The notes beneath the pieces were generated by a model that saw only the letters and a list, made by a program, of their open reading frames with translations, did no database searches and was not told the DNA's origin. The position numbers and the translations under genes are program-made. A stretch of DNA of 64,000 nucleotides from Gracilariopsis chorda (lineage: Eukaryota > Rhodophyta > Florideophyceae > Gracilariales > Gracilariaceae), in assembly GCA_003194525.1 (NCBI GenBank), contig NBIV01000058.1, positions 62,001-126,000 on the forward strand, given 5' to 3'. Each line of letters opens with the position of its first letter. The stretch's first letter is position 1. Positions 53,936 to 64,000 of this stretch are shown here, piece by piece.

Positions 53936-56900
53936 ATGCCGCCCAACCCCCCGCAGAGAGACCATTCCTTTTCATGGGCAATCGAGCAGTTCATTCTAGC
54001 CAACCTGCTGATGAATGCAATCGATGCAAACAGAAGACCTGTCATCGAAGAAGCCATTGTATGTTATCGAAATGTGCTTCAGGTTGTGACACGGGAGGAA
54101 AATCCAGAAGCCTGGGCAAACGTGCAAATGAACCTGGGGACCGCATTCACACATCGCATTAGAGGTGATCGGAGCCAGAATGTGGAGAATGCGATAGACT
54201 GCTATGAGAAAGTACTGGAAGTGTGGACTAAGGAAGCAGCGCCACTGGAGTGGGCAACTTTGCAAATCAACCTAGGGAACGCATTCACAGATCGCATTGG
54301 AGGTGATCGGAGCCGGAATATGGAGAATGCGATAGAGTGCTATGAGAAAGCACTGGAAGTGCAGACTAAGGAAGCAGCGCCGCTGCACTGGGCAGCTGTG
54401 CAAATGAACCTGGGGAACGCATTGCAATATCGTATTGAAGGTGATCGGAGGCAGAATGTGGAGAATGCGATAGAGTGCTATGAGAAAGCACTGGAAGTGC
54501 GGACTAAGGAAGCAGCGCCGCTGGACTGGGCAAAGGTGCAAATGAACCTGGGAAACGCATTTAAAAATCGCGTTGGAGGTGATCGGAGCCGGAATGTGGA
54601 GAATGCGATAGAGTGCTATGAGAAAGCACTGGAAGTGTGGACTAAAGAAGCAGCGCCGTTGAATTGGGCAACTGTGCAAATGAACCTAGGGACCGCATTC
54701 ACAGATCGCATTGGACGTGATCGGAGCCGGAATGTGGAGAATGCGATAGAGTGCTATGAGAAAGCACTGGAAGTGCGGACTAAAGAAGGAGCGCCTCTGG
54801 GCTGGGCAAAGGTGCAAATGAACCTGGGGAACGCATTCACAGATCGCATTGAAGGTGAGCGGAGCCAGAATGTGGGGAATGCGATAGAGTGCTATGAGGA
54901 AGCACTGGAAGTGTGGACTAAGGAAGCAGCGCCACTGGAGTGGGGAACTGTGCAAATGAACTTGGGGACCGCATTCACAGATCGCATTGGAGGTGATCGG
55001 AGGCAGAATGTGGAGAATGCGATAGAGTGCTATGAGAAAGCACTGGAAGTGCGGACTAAGGAAGCAGCGCTGCTGGAGTGGGCAACTGTGCAAATGAACC
55101 TGGGGACCGCATTGCAGTATCGCATGGGAGGTGATCGGAGCCGGAATGTGGAGAATGCGATAGAGTGCTATGAGAAAGCACTGGAAGTGTGGACTAAGGA
55201 AGCAGCGCCGCTGGACTGGGCAACTGTGCTAATGAACCTGGGGACCGCATTTAGAAAACGCATTGGAGGTGATCGGAGGCAGAATGTGGAGAATGCGATA
55301 GAGTGCTATGAGAAAGCACTGGAAGTGCGGACTAAGGAAGCAGCGCCGCTGGACTGGGCAACTGTGCAAATTAACTTGGGGACCGCATTCACAGATCGCA
55401 TTGGAGGTGATCGGAGCCGGAATGTGGAGAATGCGATAGAGTGCTATGAGAAAGCACTGGGAGTGTGGACTAAGAAAGCAGCGCCGCTGAATTGGGGAAC
55501 TTTGCATGTGAACTTGGGTACGGCATTCACAGATCGCATTGGAGGTAATCGGAGCCAGAATGTGGAGAGGGCGATAGAGTGTTATGAGAAAGCACTGGAA
55601 GTGCGGACTAAGGAAGCAGCGCCACGGGACTGGGCAAAGGTGCAATTGCACCTGGGGAACGCATTCACAGACCGCATTGGAGGTGATCGGAGCCGGAATG
55701 TGGAGAATGCGATAGATTGCAATGAGAAAGCACTGGAAGTGTGGACTTATGAAGCAGCGCCGCTGGAGTGAGCAACTGTGCAAATGAACTTGGGGACCGC
55801 ATTCACAGATCGCATTGGAGGTGATCGGAGGCAGAATGTGGAGAATGCGATAGAGTGCTATGCGAAAGCACTGGAAGTGTGGACTAAGGAAGCAGCGCCG
55901 CTGGACTGGGCAAAGGTGCAAATGAATCTGGGGAACGCATTCACAGATCGCATTGGAGGTGATCGGAGCCGGAATGTGGAGAATGCGATAGAGTGCTATG
56001 AGAAAGCACTGGAAGTGCGGACTAAGGAAGCAGCGCCGCTGGACTGGGCAAATGTGCAATTGAATCTGGGAAACGCATTGCAATATCGTTTTGGAGGTGA
56101 TCGGAGGCAGAATGTGGAGAATGCAATAGAGTGCTATGAGAAAGCACTGGAAGTTTGGACTAAGGAAGCAGCGCCGCTAGAGTGGGCAACTGTGCAAATG
56201 AACCTGGGGATGTCTCTTTTTCTCCGATTTTGTGATGGCACCAGTGGTGCCGAACAGGCACAAGTGTGCCTGGGCAATGCGCTCACGGTTGTGTCGAAGG
56301 AGTCCAATCCGTTGCTTTTCCTGAAAGTGAGCTTTGGCGTGGCCAGAGTTTCGGCCGCAGCAGGATCTTTGGATGAGACGAGATCAGCAGTGGGGGATAC
56401 GCTGAAGGCGCTGGAATACGTCAAGTCTCTTACGGGAGCTGGTTTATTGCATGTACGGACTCTGGATGAATATTACGCTGCTCTGGCGTGCATACTTGCA
56501 ACATCGTACTTAAGCGACGGCAATTACCACATGGCTCTGGAGAGGTTTGATCGCTTCAAAGCTTCTTTGCTATTGGGGTTTCTGTCCGAGGGGCTAGGAA
56601 TCGCTCGGCGACTGTCTGGAGATTTGGATCGTTTCGATAGTTTACGAAACAGGTATGGCATGCTGAAGCACAAACTCGACCTGGCCTCTGGAAAGCTGGA
56701 ATTTGACTCGGTATTGACCGAGTTGAATGATTTGAAACAGAAGATTGATGACATTGTAGCCGTCGTCAACAAGCAGAACTCCATTACGGATGCGCTGCCT
56801 GTGTCTTCGAGGGAAATGGTCGAGTTCTTGGACCGAAGCAAAGCAATCGCAATTGTGCTCTTCTTCGCACCACGGAACGAATTGATGAAAGTTGGGGATT

Positions 56901-57985
56901 TTTCAGAGTTCCTACACGCGTTCTCCGTTTGGAATGGGCAAGTTAGATTACACGAGGCGGAAATGAGCTACTTTGACAGAAGAATAGGTTTGGATGACGG
57001 GCATTTGCAACAGATGGGGAATTTCGTGTCTAAGATTCTTCGTGCGCATCATTTTGAGAACAAACCAACTCGAATTGTTGTCTTTCCTCATCGTGACCTG
57101 CACGCAATTCCTTTCGCTGCGCTCCGGATTCAGATCGATGAGTCTGGAGGGGAGGGAAAATATCTGGGAGATGTGTTCACCGGAGGTATCTGGATGGTGC
57201 CGAGCCTCTCCATTGCGGCACGGGTTGATGAGAGAGGAGTCGCCAGCAAGCCGTTGAAGGAGTGTGAGATCGTATCCGCAACGTGTCCCACAGTACGTCT
57301 GCGACCTCAGCACGAAGAAGTGATGCAAAAGATTGGGTTCGGCGGTAGATCACATGTACACATCGCTGATCCATGCCCACCGCATAGCGAAATCATGTCG
57401 CGCCGCGAGTTGAAGACTTGCGATATTTTGCACTTGACATGCCACGGCACCTTTGCAGGAAGAAGAGACACCGCAGCAGCGCACCGAAACCCCTCAGAAG
57501 TAGTGAATGCAACAGGGCTGAGTTTTGGTACCGGAGACGAAGCGCTGTTGAACATGGCTGATATTTGGGGTATGGGTCTCAGAAAGTGCACGTTAGCCAC
57601 GATTGTTGCGTGTTCCGGGGCTGTGGTGGACGTTTTGTCTCAAAGTGATGAACCTTTGAGTATCGGAACGGCGTTCTTGGTGGCTGGCGCGCGGAACGTG
57701 GTGTGTACTCTGTGGCCTGTTCATGAGCTCTCAGCTGCTGCGATAATGTCGAAATGCTACGAGAAGCTATGCGCTGCTGCCGTTGACGGAGATGTGGATG
57801 TATCCAACATATCTGCGTTTCTTGGAGAAGCCCAATCGTGGTTTCGAGACTTGACTGATTCCGAGTACTTCGACGTATTGGACCGCTTTGATCCTGATGA
57901 CAAGGTTACCGATTTGGACAACAGAGACATCCGTGAGTGGGCACCTTTCGTGGTGATAGGCCCGCCACCATGGTATTCGCAATAG
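53936..57985 (+). CDS. TPR-CHAT protein (tetratricopeptide array plus caspase-like CHAT domain)
   Basis: One frame of 1,349 codons from ATG 53936 to TAG 57983-57985, with a single internal TGA at 55769-55771 (codon 612). Domains: a short N-terminal helical part (1-65), 15 nearly identical 46-residue TPR-type units (66-755) of the pattern NLGNAFTDRIGGDRSRN then VENAIECYEKALEV, one degenerate unit, a helical linker with coiled-coil sequence (about 905-940), and a C-terminal CHAT domain (about 960-1349). The CHAT catalytic pair is visible: His1170 in LHLTCHG and Cys1226 in IVACSGA. It ends FVVIGPP, as many CHAT domains do. CHAT proteases are separase/caspase-clan enzymes; TPRs bind partners (family knowledge). 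The repeat wording is very like cyanobacterial TPR-CHAT proteins. The TGA replaces the TGG found at that place in the other units, so it is a recent nonsense change, sequencing error or readthrough site. A target is not predictable. Confidence 0.88.
54131..56200 (+). repeat. 15 x 138-bp in-frame tandem repeats
   Basis: Fifteen consecutive units of exactly 138 bp encode the TPR array. From the third to the twelfth unit the residue after EALEV/KALEV alternates strictly between Arg (CGG) and Trp (TGG). Units 12 and 13 are both Trp type, then alternation resumes. Neighbouring pairs therefore form a 276-bp higher-order repeat. Confidence 0.95.
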
Positions 57986-59065
57986 TGTACCCCTCGTAAA
58001 TGGACTAGATATGTAGTACAATATGGGGCTCGACGCGACGGTGGGACGCGTTCTGGAGCCGTTTGTTGCTCGTTCCAGCGGCGCAGGACGCATTCAACAC
58101 CTGCTGCCATAGACTCGTAGGGTCTACAGCGCAGAGCAAGCACTCCAAATTTTTGAATCTTATTTTTATCGGTTTAAGATTTGGCAGAACCTTTCTTGCC
58201 TTGCTGGCACCGGAACGGCGAGATGGCTTCTCCACCGCGTCTTACGGCGCTGCGTGGCGCCAGCACTTCGGTGCACAGCGCAAGCGATAGCCTGCGACGG
58301 AGAGGGCTGGGACAGAAAGGACAGAGAGGAGCGCTTCGGCGCAGTTCGAGCAAACGGGCTGGCGCAGCCGCTTCGCAACGCACTCAGTCGGCTGCGACGC
58401 GGCCGCCGCCGGCGACAAGGCTGCATGGGTGTGCGCTTAAGCCTGCAAAAGAATTCTTCTTCCGCGTTCCTCGAAATCCTACTGAAATAGTCAAGAGGAG
58501 CAAACCTCCAAACGCATGCTTCGTCGCGCCGTCCGCATTCTTGAACAACTCCGGAAAGCAAATCGGCCACCGCCGTACCACGTAACTTTAACACGTCCCC
58601 ATCTCGCAGCAAGTGAACCCCAGTCGTGTTGATACGCCGGCGACGAATTGAACAGTAGCGATGGGCAACATGCGTCCATGCGCTGCCTCATCTCAAGGAG
58701 AAAGTACCACATACCCAGGCACATTTCTTGAATCAATACAGTAGTCTTATCAGAAGGCGTTCACAAGCTCTCGACCTCGCTCTTACTGCCGATATACATC
58801 AGCCAAGAGACCTTTTTCGTACAAGTCCTTGTACGTCTCGACTGCGGCTTCGTACTCACAGACTCTGGTCCAGTAGCTCTCCCATACTCTCCTTTCAGGC
58901 AATGACAAGCGCTCCTTTGAAGCGGCATGCACCACACCCTAAGTTTATCACGCAACAGAACGATATCAACTAACTACGAGTCTTCCACCGTTTTGTTCTG
59001 TGCTGACCTGCACTTCTTGCCTCCTGCTTGCTCATATATTGGCAACTAGCTGCACTTAACGCAAT
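57986..59065. other. overlapping doubtful ORFs on both strands
   Basis: The minus strand is open at 58166-58612 (148 codons, LLRDGDVLKLRGTAVADLL, then FAPLDYFSRISRNAEEEFF) and the plus strand at 58181-58585 (134 codons, Arg/Ser/Ala-rich with ATG). They exclude each other. The minus frame has the more protein-like beginning but no ATG and no recognised family. Neither can be supported firmly. Confidence 0.25.
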
Positions 59066-60515
59066 TTGCATTCGATAAAGCTATATCTGCCCGCACAACC
59101 TAGTTTTCGCGCGACGCCCAACACAGCGTCGCTCGTGGCCTCTACTCCCAGATTGCTGGCGTTTCCTGTCACACTAAAGAAAGACGCAGTTGTTTATGAG
59201 CTTCAGAAGGATGGTGGTCAGATTACTTCCTGCACTCGCAACGCTGTGTCTCGCAGGGCACTAGTTGAGCTCTCCGGCGAGACGCTGGACCCTTCCGTCT
59301 TCGATGTTGCCAATGCGTTCGTTATCGATGTCGAGGACTGGGAGAAGCATTGCTCAGCGGTTCAGCCTGTAGATGAGGCCGACAACATGCTCTTTTACGT
59401 CAGTGATGAAGTTTCCGTGAATGGAAACCAGGTCTATTTGGTCATGTCCATTGTGTCTGGCGCCGCGGTTGCTCCCGAGATTGAAATTGACGCTAGCGAG
59501 AAGCCCGCGTTTGTAACGCTCTTCCGAACACAGTCGTCTTTAGAGACAGCCTGTTGTACGCCACCACAACCTCTCTTTGTTGTCCACCTCACGAAACTTG
59601 ATGTTCATAGATTCCCTTCCGGTTGCAACCAGCCCGACAATTTCTAATTACACCAAAGTCAACCTGTTCACTGGCGCCGTGTTGTAAGTCGGTGCATCCC
59701 TATAGGCTAACCTGAGCAAGTTCAAGGTCAAGCGTCTGTTTTAGGCTGAGGTCCAGTCGGAACAAATTCTCAATACTCGTCTGGAATCCCAACTGACTGA
59801 ACGCCGCATTCACCGATGTGAGAAGTGGTGAAATTGTCAGACGTCCAATTCCCAAGGTTTGGCTTTTCCGTGAAGATTGTGTTCGATGGTCGCATCCGTG
59901 CTGGGGACTTCGGCAGAAGTAGACTGGGTTGCTGACGTAGAAATTGACGCTGCAATCGAGGCTGGCATCCGTGCGTCCCGCGAATTGAAGCAGCGCGTGA
60001 CCGCTCACATCATCCTACCGCGTTTCAACTGGAAGGACTTGTTGCCTTCAGAAAAAGGTACCTGGTAGCTCCACCTTCACGGTCAACGACGAGCTGAATG
60101 CGGAAGCCAGCATAAATGGGTTCATTGGTGTGTGCCCAGCTGTTCGTGTTGAATTTACTCTTGGCAAGAAAGGTATCCAAGGGAACATCGGAGCCAAAAT
60201 GCGTTGGGAGGTGGACACTCGCTTCAAGAACCCAGCGTATGCGGCGTGCACCGATAGTGGTTCATAAGATTCGGAATTGCAGCAATTGTTTTAGGTGGCG
60301 TGGTGCACTCAAAATCAAGGGCAAAGATCTCGTCGTTCAGTTGGTCGAGAATGGCCGTGTACACAAAGAGAAGGTGGTCATCGGTGACCTTTTTGAGACT
60401 CGCGTTGGAACTCTTTGCGCCGCTCCGGCAACATGCCCAGCTGCACTGCCCGAATCTACGTCCGTCACCCCGCCCTCCTGGTTGCCACCGCCGTTCTTCC
60501 ACGAAGAAGTGCTCG
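59066..60515 (+). pseudogene. unidentified coding relic with several frame changes
   Basis: A 193-codon frame (59066-59647) reads PSVFDVANAFVIDVEDWEKH, MLFYVSDEVSVNGNQVYLV and APEIEIDASEKP. Later frames continue in similar style: LMFIDSLPVATSPTISNYTK (about 59598-59660), SDVQFPRFGFSVKIVFDGRI (about 59835), ADVEIDAAIEAGIRASRELK (about 59935), FTVNDELNAEASINGFIGVC (about 60080), GKKGIQGNIGAKMRWEVDTR, and KIKGKDLVVQLVENGRVHKE (about 60310). The alternation of short beta-like strands suggests an extracellular or wall-type beta protein, but I recognise no family. A GTAAGT ... CTAAC ... TTTTAG arrangement at 59682-59741 could be an intron, though it does not restore a clean frame. No signal peptide at the first ATG. 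Confidence 0.35.
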
Positions 60516-61474
60516 AAGGATATTTAAGCGTCTCTAGAAAGTGCATTTTCTTCCTCAAATCTTGTCAATCTTGTGGTGCGTATATCCAATGCAGTACCAG
60601 CAGGAGCACCCCAGGCCACTGCCCATTGATACTGTTTCTGGAATCCGATTCCAGTCCATGCTCTCTGGATTGAGCCGAAGGTCACTCAAGTCGCAATGAA
60701 AACTGACCACTCGTGAAAGTTTGCAAGAGTAACTCTAATACAGTTCAAGCACATATCCAACTATCTAACTGTGAGAATCGATAATCTGCAGTGTCATTTT
60801 AACTTTTGACCAGTAAAGTATGGGTCTTAGATACCAGTCTTTTTGCAGAAACAAAAAGCTAGCCTCACACTATCGGAACTAAGAAGCCAGTGATCGTAAC
60901 ACGATTGCTGCAAATGGGAGGGAAGGAACCAACGGTACGTTTAGCCGATATATCGAGCCGAGAAAGCGTCTACACTTCGCATGTATTTCACTAGGGGAAC
61001 GTAGCATGCAATACGAATTCTCGTATAGATCCTCGCGTTTCTAGTATGATACAGCAGGTTAGGTGCTAGCATTGCCAAAGGGTTAAGACAACTACTGCTA
61101 GATTGCTAACCCTTCGCACTTTGATAAGAAACTGTGTGCCCCGGTCTTCGGTCTTTTACGGAGTGTAAGCGCGCTTGTTGTCGACAGCATTGCTGGACTG
61201 GCGAGTACGCTGCGACAGCTTCGATGTATCCAATCCACCAATGATCGCGGCCATCCAGCAATGCTCCCTTCAGACGGCTTCCACACGGGGCAGACTGCAC
61301 GACTGAAACCCACGGAACCCCCAGCTACCGTGTACAGCGTTCCGCGGTGCTATTTATCCGTCTACACGTGTATCAGAGACATGACCTCAGGTCGTAATTA
61401 TCCAGTGCTGCGAGTCGAGCAAGCGCCCTGGTTGACACATCCAGGGCGACGTTGCGCCCCTTCCAACCGTCTAC
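60516..61474. other. no supported gene
   Basis: Only short frames and no motif in this stretch. Confidence 0.5.
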
Positions 61475-62414
61475 GTGAAGAGCTTAAAGCCTGTTCGCTC
61501 AGTTCGAGACGAAAGCCTGAGCCTTTCATGCTTACGATTACGTATTCGCAATCACACGCAATTTTCGCCCACCCCGTCTACCACGTCCACCACAACTCTA
61601 CCAGTCACAGCCGGTTCGACTCGCCCTTGCTCTTGTTCGCCATCTCCAACACGTTTCGATTCTCTGATGGATAGAAAACGATCTCTCAACCCGGAGGATA
61701 CCCTCTACAATTGCCTCAGTCAGTTCATGTCAGCAAACGCAAGTTTTCCTCCACTCAATGATAGCGACATCGATATTTTTGACATCGTGAACAATCGAGC
61801 CACGGGTCCACCAGGCAACATACTGGAATCCACAGACGTTTTCTTGTGCGACGTGCTTTCGCCCGGTGAGAGAAATGACCTTCAGGCAAGAATTGAGAAC
61901 GGAGAGCTTTCGCAAATGAGAAACGTCTGTCTGCCATATCCAACTGGTCGGTGGATGCAAGGGTCGCAGTGAAGCATATTCTGGGATCTCATGGTTTTCA
62001 TTCGCCGCGGCTCAAGGGAAATTCGTTGATCTCGCAGTTGTCGACGAAGCGAAGAAATCTGCAGGCCGCGGCATAACACGTCTCATCGAGCAAAAGGTGC
62101 AAAAGTACTTCGCAAGTCTCATTACGGAAACGTCGCTCGACTCGCACATTCGAGAAAAATTTTTGATCGGTGTCATCTCCGGTGTCATCACTGGCAAACT
62201 CGAAGCCATCACGGAACGCACCTCATCCGCACAAACGGCGGCGAACACCACCATCAATGCCGCTAATTCCAGTCTCGCTGGTACAACAACTACTGTACGC
62301 AGGGTAGGGCTATACGGCAGAGGCGTAATAGGCGTCAACATGGTTTGCTTTCTTGTGCAAAATGATGTGAACACTCAGAGGTATAGGATATCTAAGGCTA
62401 TACGCGTTATCTGA
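61475..62414 (+). pseudogene. unidentified ORF with one frameshift
   Basis: The frame from ATG 61475 (or more plausibly ATG 61667, MDRKRSLNPEDTLYNCLSQF) runs to 61972 with DSDIDIFDIVNNRATGPPG and ESTDVFLCDVLSPGERNDL. A one-base shift near 61960 (a run of G) continues in the next frame as RSEAYSGISWFSFAAAQGKF, VDEAKKSAGRGITRLIEQK and IREKFLIGVISGVITGKLEA to TGA 62412-62414, about 245 codons from 61667. The second half has a Thr/Ala/Ser-rich tail. No family is recognised; a small host protein or retroelement gag are both possible. Confidence 0.4.
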
Positions 62415-64000
62415 GCGGATGAGGAACGCTTTAGCGCGTCCTGTAGGTTCTTAAACGGCGGCAGGGGTCTAAGAAATCTGTTGTGGATTTCCCGCCGGGG
62501 TAGTTATCTTTTTGCGGCGTGCCATGTGACTGACGCCAATGATCAGAGTCTCGACAATGAGACAAGAGTGACGTTTAAAAGGCTGACGACGGAATGCAGC
62601 AAAATGCCCAGTAGACTGGAAGCACCCCAACCAGACGGAGATGGACTTTGGGGGCGTTGCTGGGGCGCGATTTGTGGAATATGGACAGGCCCCCCGTTCT
62701 GCCAAAAGAAGAAAATGAGCTCAATCTTTTCCATATAGTAACAGATCTCAGGGGCTTAGCGGGCATTGAAACGGATGAGTATTTTCAGTGGATGTCGACT
62801 GTTGACATTCGGATCAAGAGTCAAGTAGGGTTAGAACCCAGTGCGAGTGGGGCTGCGTCCGCGTGAGTGCGAGAAGGGTTTGTATAGCGAGGTAGCGGAA
62901 ACAGACGTACGCTGCTGAGTCCCGCTCGCAATCCTTCTCACGATTCAGCAACAGCTTCAGTCTGGCTTTCACTGTCGATTGCGGTTTCATGTTTTCCTCC
63001 TTAGGAGCTGAACACCATTAGAAGGAAAGACACTGAAATGTCTTTTGTGTTCGTAATACTAGCTGCTGCATCAGTTGTTCCCTTCCCTGCGAACTTGCTC
63101 TAAACTTGTGTGGCTTCTAACGTTAGCACCGTAAACCCAGAAAGAAACGAAGCCACGACGGCCTTGATGAGAAGGGTTTCGCCTGAACAGATAACCAAGC
63201 CCCCTCAATAGAAGTATAACCATACACCTCAAGTGACAGCGGCACCTCTAAAATCGGCGGTGTCGCGAATGAAGTGAAGGAGTGCAAATGGGTGCGATGA
63301 ATGCCCGCTTTTGCTTACCAGTAACCTCGACAGAATATTTGCGTACCAAGTGGTATTATTCTAGTGGCCATATAGTGTCGGCAATGACCGCAAGTCGCTA
63401 CTTTTCCATGCTTCCACATATACGACAATTCGAAACACCGAGCTCCGTCAAAGATTTGCAAACAAGCGCTCCCCGCTTGCACTCACGCGAACATCCCTCC
63501 GTTTCAGTCATCAACCCTTTCGCTTTGTTGAAAGCCCACTGGGACAAACGTTAGTGAAGCGCTCGACCCTGTGATGGCTACAACTCTTAATAATTTAACT
63601 ATCACAGTCCAACTCGAACGGCCACCCGCAACACACCTTCCATTCTGGTCGCGTGACTCGCCGCAAACGCCGTATACTCCAGGCTCAAGACCTTCTCAGT
63701 CATAGACAGCACTCCCAACACGTAACGCGGATTGTTCATGTGAGCAACCATCTCCAGTCACCTCCCATACTGACTGGAGCCGCGAATAAGGGAACTGGAA
63801 AATTTTCTCCTCCACTTGCTTTCCCTTGCCGACTGATGGAAAGTTGAACCAGGAAGGTCAGTCTGCTGCAAAATTTTGAAAAGGTAACGCAAAACAACAA
63901 CAATTTTAAACCTATTCATTTAAAGAGAATGTCGTGCTGACTGACTGAAGTCAACAAAGCTTTGAACGGGGCTAGAGACAAGTCTGGGTCGTCGGCACAA
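62415..64000 (+). other. mostly unassigned; possible transposase fragment at 63282-63554
   Basis: The 90-codon frame at 63282 reads SSGHIVSAMTASRYFSMLPH then VKDLQTSAPRLHSRE, loosely like the N-terminal helices of piggyBac-type transposases (an MT..RY...... H.R.F pattern). This is a weak by-eye resemblance. At 63934 a TGCTGACTGACTGAAGTC run resembles the hAT subterminal repeats. Other frames (62648-62866 and antisense partners) have no motif. Confidence 0.2.

Noticed and set aside
55769-55771. TGA read as Trp (alternative code) in the TPR-CHAT gene
   Set aside because: Only one TGA occurs in the frame, while dozens of TGG Trp codons are used, and other genes appear to end in TGA. A single mutation or error is simpler.
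54272-56083. Long minus-strand open frames (135, 135 and 284 codons) antisense to the TPR repeats
   Set aside because: They repeat with the same 138-bp period and are mirror images of the TPR array. The plus strand has clear domain homology, so these are shadows.
54131-56200. CRISPR-like array because of regular repeats
   Set aside because: Units are contiguous, 138 bp, coding and have no spacers.
63934-63951. A second complete hAT element at the window end
   Set aside because: Only a GACTGACTGA run is present, without the CAGGCCCGTAC end. Too little to call.
1-64000. tRNA or rRNA genes
   Set aside because: No plausible B-box with paired A-box and acceptor stem was seen by eye. A tRNAscan or Infernal search could decide.

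Overview
This window is eukaryotic nuclear DNA, most likely from a red alga (inference). It has long intergenic stretches, no operon structure, almost no introns, and an accessory layer dominated by transposable elements. The clearest taxonomic hint is an NADPH-oxidase/ferric-reductase-like protein (22302-24833, minus) with an extra block of membrane segments inside its NADPH-binding region, an architecture I recall from red-algal Rboh proteins (from memory, unchecked). The genus cannot be fixed from the sequence alone. No rRNA, tRNA or CRISPR array was seen. || Layout. 400-5000: plus-strand Ty3/gypsy pol relic split by a dead hAT transposon (1556 to about 4280-4316). 5708-10545: a compact minus-strand Ty3/gypsy element with 172-bp LTRs. 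10878-11605: unidentified broken ORF. 14586-20717: a Myb/SANT-like transposon-type gene, a GET3/ArsA ATPase lacking its P-loop, an alpha/beta-hydrolase relic and a PIF/Harbinger transposase, all broken. 22302-24833: the intact oxidase gene, followed by a GC-rich then G-poor intergenic tract. 30767-32140: unidentified broken minus-strand coding relic. 32233-53359: a Helitron cluster, with copy 1 (5'-truncated), a left-end fragment, copy 2 (nearly full length) and a 73-bp remnant arranged head to tail. Copy 2 is split by a 9.9-kb chromodomain Ty3/gypsy element with about 1-kb LTRs and a recognisable 5-bp target duplication. 53936-57985: a large TPR-CHAT gene with 15 near-identical 46-residue repeats and a caspase-like CHAT domain with its His/Cys pair. 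58000-64000: weak or broken ORFs of unknown family. || How the parts relate. Only two loci look like host genes worth functional attention: the NOX/FRE-type oxidoreductase and the TPR-CHAT protein. They are not adjacent and no joint function is implied. The rest is a record of nested transposition: hAT into gypsy A, gypsy C into Helitron 2, and Helitrons in tandem. || The observations most worth a second look are: (1) the eukaryotic TPR-CHAT gene, with cyanobacterial-style repeats in an alternating two-unit pattern and one in-frame TGA; (2) two Helitron copies whose long helicase/Rep frame has no indel over kilobases but carries several in-frame stops, all TAG or TAA; (3) exact 3'-end/5'-end Helitron junctions; (4) the oxidase with membrane segments inside the NADPH domain and H-x13-H/H-x13-H haem spacing.
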